The translations under genes were made by a program, and so were the position numbers. The notes below the pieces were generated by a model. It ran no database searches. It was not told where the DNA came from and saw only the letters and a program-made list of their open reading frames with translations. Of a stretch of 45,672 nt of DNA, positions 42,048 to 45,672 are shown one piece after another. The DNA lies in contig CAYYXR010000024.1 of NCBI GenBank assembly GCA_964475755.1, positions 1 through 45,672 of the forward strand. Reading direction: 5' to 3'. The DNA comes from UBA11612 sp964475755. GTDB lineage: Bacteria > Pseudomonadota > Alphaproteobacteria > Rhodospirillales > Rhodospirillaceae. Position 1 is the stretch's first letter. The number at the start of each line of letters is the position of its first letter.

Positions 42048-43448
42048 CTATTTTTTCCAATAGCGCGCAAATAGTTTTTCGTATGCACTCTGTTTTGATG
42101 ACGGCTGAGAGGAGAACAAGCGGTTTCTTTTTTTTCCGGCCGTGAACCAAAATACCCCGTCATCGAACCATTCCACATCGGCTTGTTTTGGGCCCAGCAA
42201 AGTCAATTGGGGCACTTCATCACGTGCCTTCAGTACAAGATAAGCAGAAAAAAGTGCGTATTGATCCAAGCCCCACCAGGCCTTCGGTAACTCTGATGCA
42301 ATTATGTTCGCGACTTCCCTGTAGTAAGGGCGCGCCGCCTCTCGGCCCATAACCAAGCAGGCGCTAAATTGATTCCATGGCTCAACCCGGCCAGCGCGGA
42401 CTCTCAGGGCGGCATCGCCAGCGATCGAAAACAGTGAAGTTGGATCGTTCCGGATAAGACAATCCGCATCGGCCATCCAAAGTGGGCCTGAGTTTTGCTC
42501 GAGCGCCTGCGCAAAGCGCACAAACCGAACGGCACCATAATAGCACCGCGGTTCTATGTTGTATTTTGAAATGAACTCCGCGCCGCGTTCTCTGGTAACG
42601 GAAATATTCAAAGGAGAAAGACTTTTTATCAACGCTTGCTCATCGCCGGACTCTGACATGAGATGAAGATGAACCCGCTGCTCAGTAATGAACTGAGCGA
42701 GCGATTTTAGCAACGGCACAACAAAAGATTTTAGGTACTGTGCGTCGCAGGTAAGAAACAGGCAGGGCTCTTTGGGCCACTCGCCGTCTACATCCGGCAG
42801 GTTCGCGGGTGATTCGCCCGGTTTGCCCAGTTTCATCCGTGAATAATATAAACTGGAATCCAACTTCCGGATCTCGCCAAATTCGCGGTTTGCTCCCTCG
42901 AAATCAGACTGAGCCTCTAGCGCGTATCCTCGAAACAGATGAGCAATGGTGTGCTTTGGTTCTGCAATGATCCACTCAGACGCGGCTTCGTAAAATGCTC
43001 GAACGCTATCTAGTGCAAAGGCAAAGGGGAACTCTTTGAGCGTCAACACATGATGGATCGGCAAATCGCGCTCTAGCCGATGCTTCCATTCGTGAAATCG
43101 CACCAGTTGCGCAAAGCCTTCCACTTTCTCGGCAATAGGCGCCTGGCAAACAAATTTCTCTAGAGTGTCGATGGCGTCATTTGGGTTTTCTTCCCAAAGG
43201 AAATTCGACAATTGGGAGGCTGCAACAAGAGAGTCGGGCTTAATTTTTATGGCACGGCGATAAGCGTCCAGCGCTTTTTCGCGTTGCATGCATACGTCCG
43301 CGAGTTCCGCGACTTTCATCGTCAGGCCAAAATGCGCCTGCGCCATAGCCATGAGCTGGCTGTAAATATTTAGGGCTTCGTCCAACCGGCCAGCGTTTTC
43401 GAGCTGCTGAGCAGTGGCGAGCGCCTGATCCGCGGATACGTTGGACAT
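42048..43448 (-). CDS. TPR protein with glycosyltransferase-like C-terminal domain
   Basis: 466 residues. The N-terminal ~210 residues contain TPR-like repeats (LENAGRLDEALNIYSQ; CMQREKALDAYRRAIKIKPD). The C-terminal half resembles nucleotide-diphospho-sugar transferases: a beta-strand start PCLFLTCDAQYLKSF and a DxD-type metal motif at Asp327-x-Asp329 (GPLWMADADCLI), then WWGLDQYALFSAYLV. It is cytoplasmic by sequence, with no signal. It converges on the receptor gene. This is a third TPR-enzyme fusion in the window. Confidence 0.72.
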   Translation of the reverse strand: MSNVSADQALATAQQLENAGRLDEALNIYSQLMAMAQAHFGLTMKVAELADVCMQREKALDAYRRAIKIKPDSLVAASQLSNFLWEENPNDAIDTLEKFVCQAPIAEKVEGFAQLVRFHEWKHRLERDLPIHHVLTLKEFPFAFALDSVRAFYEAASEWIIAEPKHTIAHLFRGYALEAQSDFEGANREFGEIRKLDSSLYYSRMKLGKPGESPANLPDVDGEWPKEPCLFLTCDAQYLKSFVVPLLKSLAQFITEQRVHLHLMSESGDEQALIKSLSPLNISVTRERGAEFISKYNIEPRCYYGAVRFVRFAQALEQNSGPLWMADADCLIRNDPTSLFSIAGDAALRVRAGRVEPWNQFSACLVMGREAARPYYREVANIIASELPKAWWGLDQYALFSAYLVLKARDEVPQLTLLGPKQADVEWFDDGVFWFTAGKKRNRLFSSQPSSKQSAYEKLFARYWKK

Positions 43449-43524
43449 CTCAACAATGATTCTGTGGAATTATTTAAATTGGATTTTGTGTTAAAGTAAA
43501 ACGGAGCGTTCGTATATATCTTGA

Positions 43525-44223
43525 TTACTTCACAGGTTGCCCGCCGCGCACAACGCCGCTTTGGTGTTCGCTGACCAGGCGGAAGGTACGGCCGAAGCGG
43601 GTGATGGAAATGGCGTGGTCTGGACCTTCGCCGATGGCGCGGTAGCGGCGTTTGAACTCCACTTCATCCGCATCCTCGGGTAGTCGGCACAAGGCCTCGA
43701 AGTCCTTTCGCGTGCGCCGGGGTGTGCTCCACTTGATGTCAGACCTGGGCAACGGCGTTTCCACGTCTGCCAGCCGGGGTGCGAAGAGGGTGAGCATTTT
43801 CTGAAGCACGGCAAAGGTGGCCGTGTCCAATGCCAACCGGTCCCATTCGGGAGAGACTTGGATGGGCTCAACGGCGACGATCGGGCCACTGTCTATTTCC
43901 GGCGCCATTTCATGCAGCGTGACGCCAAAGTCGGCCGCATTGTCGTAGAGCGCGAATACGGACGGGAATATGCCGGGATAGGCAGGCGATCCCGGATGAA
44001 ATTTGTAAGCGCCGCCCGAAAGCTGATTCAAAACCGGAGCCGGAACGATGATATCCGAGCCGAGGGAAATAAGGCGCGCGCCGACGGGATTGGCGGCGAC
44101 GCTGCGCTCCAGCTCATCCTTGGTCCAGGCGAATTCGATACGCAGATCGGTTTCGGCAGCCTGGAGAGGCTGGCTTACTAAATCGGCAAACTCACGCTGG
44201 GTAATGACGATAATCCGGCGCAT
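43525..44223 (-). CDS. Formyltransferase-fold protein
   Basis: 232 residues from ATG 44223, with GAGAAC upstream; the longer start to 44289 is not supported. The core YKFHPGSPAYPGIFPSVFAL, FGVTLHEMAPEIDSGPIV resembles the formyltetrahydrofolate-dependent formyltransferase fold (PurN/Fmt family): the His-Pro, Gly and Asp of the catalytic set are visible, but the Asn that normally precedes His is replaced by Lys-Phe. It lacks the tRNA-binding C-terminal domain of Fmt, so it may act on a small molecule or sugar. It lies 76 bases upstream of the TPR-glycosyltransferase gene and may be cotranscribed. Confidence 0.75.
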   Translation of the reverse strand: MRRIIVITQREFADLVSQPLQAAETDLRIEFAWTKDELERSVAANPVGARLISLGSDIIVPAPVLNQLSGGAYKFHPGSPAYPGIFPSVFALYDNAADFGVTLHEMAPEIDSGPIVAVEPIQVSPEWDRLALDTATFAVLQKMLTLFAPRLADVETPLPRSDIKWSTPRRTRKDFEALCRLPEDADEVEFKRRYRAIGEGPDHAISITRFGRTFRLVSEHQSGVVRGGQPVK

Positions 44224-44380
44224 GGGCAAGTTCTCGATCCTGCTGATATTCCTGTGTTTCCAGGGGCAATTAGCCCCTTGAATCTTCATAGCGCAGAGCC
44301 TATTACACCGGCGTAAACAGGACTGTTTTAGTCCTAGTTCTGAGGATCAGGGCACGCGCGGTCGTGTCCGTCTGGATTAA

Positions 44381-44860
44381 ATGTTTAGAGTCAATAAGTT
44401 AACAGATTATGCCACGGTCGTTCTGATCGAAATCGCGCGGAGCCCCATTGTGCGCTCCAGCCAGCAGATTGCCGATCAGACCGGGATTCCCCTCCCGACG
44501 GTGGCCAAGCTCATGAAGGGCCTGAATAAGGCCGGGCTGGTGGACTCGCGCCGGGGCGCCGGCGGGGGATATTTCCTGGGGCGCCCGGCGGCAGATATTA
44601 CGTTGGCGGACGTCATTCAGGCGGTGGAAGGGCCCATCGCCCTGACGGCCTGCGCCGACACGTCCGAGGAGACGTGCTGCATAGAATCTGTCTGCCCGGT
44701 GCAGGGCAAATGGAACAAGGCCAACTCTGCCGTGCGCGCGGCGTTATCGGAAGTCACGCTCGCGGACATGGTGGAAGACATGTGCGCCTTCGGACGCAGT
44801 GCGCCGGAGCCGCGATCAACTCAGCCAAAGCCCGTATCCCGTCCAGCCGCAGCGAAGTAG
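44381..44860 (+). CDS. Rrf2 family Fe-S regulator (SUF operon)
   Basis: 159 residues. A winged helix (KLTDYATVVLIEIARSPIV; PTVAKLMKGLNKAGLVDSRR and GAGGGYFLGRP) is followed by a cluster-binding region with Cys in LTACADTSEETCC and ESVCPVQGKW, as in IscR/SufR-type Rrf2 proteins. It lies ten bases before sufB and probably represses or activates the suf operon according to Fe-S status. The Ala/Pro-rich C-terminal tail is disordered. Confidence 0.93.
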   Translation: MFRVNKLTDYATVVLIEIARSPIVRSSQQIADQTGIPLPTVAKLMKGLNKAGLVDSRRGAGGGYFLGRPAADITLADVIQAVEGPIALTACADTSEETCCIESVCPVQGKWNKANSAVRAALSEVTLADMVEDMCAFGRSAPEPRSTQPKPVSRPAAAK

Positions 44861-44870
44861 AGGTTTAGAT

Positions 44871-45672
44871 ATGGCTGCAACGAAGGAAACAACCGCCGCC
44901 GTCCGCGATATTGAGCAGTACAAATACGGTTTCGTCACGGACATTGAGTCGGACAAGGCGCCCAAAGGCCTTAACGAAGACATCATCCGGTTCATCTCCG
45001 TGAAGAAGAGCGAGCCCGAATGGATGATGGAATGGCGGCTGAAGGCATTCCGCTACTGGCTCGATCTGGGCGACGAGGAACCGACCTGGGCGAAGCTGAG
45101 CTATCCTAAGATCGATTACCAGGATGCGTATTATTATGCCGCGCCGAAGAATCAGCCCAAGCTGGAAAGCCTGGACGAGGTCGATCCCAAGCTGCTCGAG
45201 ACCTACAACAAGCTCGGCATTCCCCTGAAAGAACAAGAAATCCTGGCGGGTGTGGCCGTGGACGCCGTGTTCGACAGCGTCTCCGTGGCGACCACATATA
45301 AGAAGAAGCTGGAAGAGTTGGGCGTGATCTTCTGCCCGATCTCCGAAGCCGTGCACAAATGCCCTGAGCTGGTGCAGAAGTATCTGGGTTCGGTGGTGCC
45401 CTACAGCGACAACTTCTATGCGACTTTGAATAGCGCGGTGTTTACCGACGGGTCGTTTGTTTACATCCCCAAGGGCCTGCGTTGCCCGATGGAACTGTCC
45501 ACCTACTTTCGAATTAATGAGAAGAACACCGGGCAGTTCGAGCGCACGCTGATCATCGCCGATGAGGGTTCCTACGTCAGTTATCTCGAAGGCTGCACGG
45601 CGCCGCAGCGCGACGAGAACCAGTTGCATGCCGCCGTGGTGGAACTGATCGCGCTGGACGATGCCGAGATCA
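44871..45672 (+). CDS. sufB: Fe-S cluster assembly protein SufB, partial (window end)
   Basis: The first 267 codons of SufB, cut by the window edge. ATG 44871 has AGAGG upstream. The N-terminus KYGFVTDIESDKAPKGLNED and the helical section PEWMMEWRLKAFRYWLDLGD, then PYSDNFYATLNSAVFTDGSF and RCPMELSTYFRINEKNTGQF are canonical. With SufC and SufD it scaffolds assembly of Fe-S clusters. It is the second gene of the suf operon after the Rrf2 regulator. Confidence 0.97.
   Translation, partial: MAATKETTAAVRDIEQYKYGFVTDIESDKAPKGLNEDIIRFISVKKSEPEWMMEWRLKAFRYWLDLGDEEPTWAKLSYPKIDYQDAYYYAAPKNQPKLESLDEVDPKLLETYNKLGIPLKEQEILAGVAVDAVFDSVSVATTYKKKLEELGVIFCPISEAVHKCPELVQKYLGSVVPYSDNFYATLNSAVFTDGSFVYIPKGLRCPMELSTYFRINEKNTGQFERTLIIADEGSYVSYLEGCTAPQRDENQLHAAVVELIALDDAEI

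Noticed and set aside
1..45672. CRISPR arrays, tRNA or rRNA genes, prophage or insertion sequences
   Set aside because: No repeat-spacer pattern, cloverleaf, rRNA segment, transposase or integrase was seen on either strand; a covariance search (tRNAscan-SE, Infernal) would be the decisive check.

Overview
This 45.7 kb window reads as chromosomal DNA of an alphaproteobacterium. The grounds are the paired TonB-dependent receptors with SapC-type and TPR/2OG-oxygenase neighbours, the Rrf2-sufB gene order, RT0821/Lpp0805-type surface-antigen domains, a zur/znu locus with an AT-rich Zur-like palindrome, and an intergenic palindrome of the kind widespread in Alphaproteobacteria (36398-36446). The order cannot be fixed from sequence alone. 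No rRNA, tRNA, CRISPR, integrase or transposase was recognised. Genes are dense, and TAG, TAA and TGA all serve as normal stops.

Layout. 1-515 is the end-truncated body of a PPOX-type flavoprotein gene, joined abruptly to a 3'-truncated GGDEF-type sensor (515-1885). 1.9-9.1 kb holds an exported cupredoxin-like protein, a divergent TonB-dependent receptor, a TPR/2OG-oxygenase protein, a class III cyclase whose conserved N-terminal domain is cut off by an in-frame TGA, and SapC. 9.3-15.3 kb carries AlkA-like glycosylase, YaaA, a lipocalin-like protein, a frameshifted DUF1330 gene, an aldo/keto reductase, a cyclic-nucleotide-binding protein and two envelope proteins with a related C-terminal domain. 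15.5-21 kb has a two-component system, an SDR, a two-TM small protein, an ECF-like sigma factor and small accessory genes. 21.5-25.4 kb is a TonB receptor interrupted by two in-frame TAG codons, followed by a three-repeat COG4315-like secreted protein.

25.4-31.3 kb is a compact nucleotide/sugar-phosphate block: an AMP/thymidine phosphorylase-type enzyme, a PRPP-synthetase homologue, a beta-CASP metallo-hydrolase and a KdpE-like regulator in one leftward run, with a phosphofructokinase divergent to it. 31.3-35.7 kb has a second TPR/2OG-oxygenase protein, a small cytochrome c, an endonuclease/exonuclease/phosphatase protein and a cardiolipin synthase. 35.8-36.3 kb is a patchwork of gene fragments: cytochrome c tail, TRAP permease tail and an unknown N-terminus.

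36.4-42 kb is a complete zinc-uptake locus (znuB, znuC, zur, znuA, a putative periplasmic zinc chaperone and a ZnuD-like receptor with a His/acid-rich loop), with one Zur-like palindrome in the zur/znuA divergent gap. The window closes with a TPR-glycosyltransferase-like protein, a formyltransferase-fold protein, an Rrf2 regulator and the 5' part of sufB.

The most notable features are the two sites where unrelated broken genes abut (near 515 and near 35870), the cluster of interrupted genes that otherwise look intact, the nucleotide phosphorylase/PRPP/beta-CASP/response-regulator operon, and the zinc locus.
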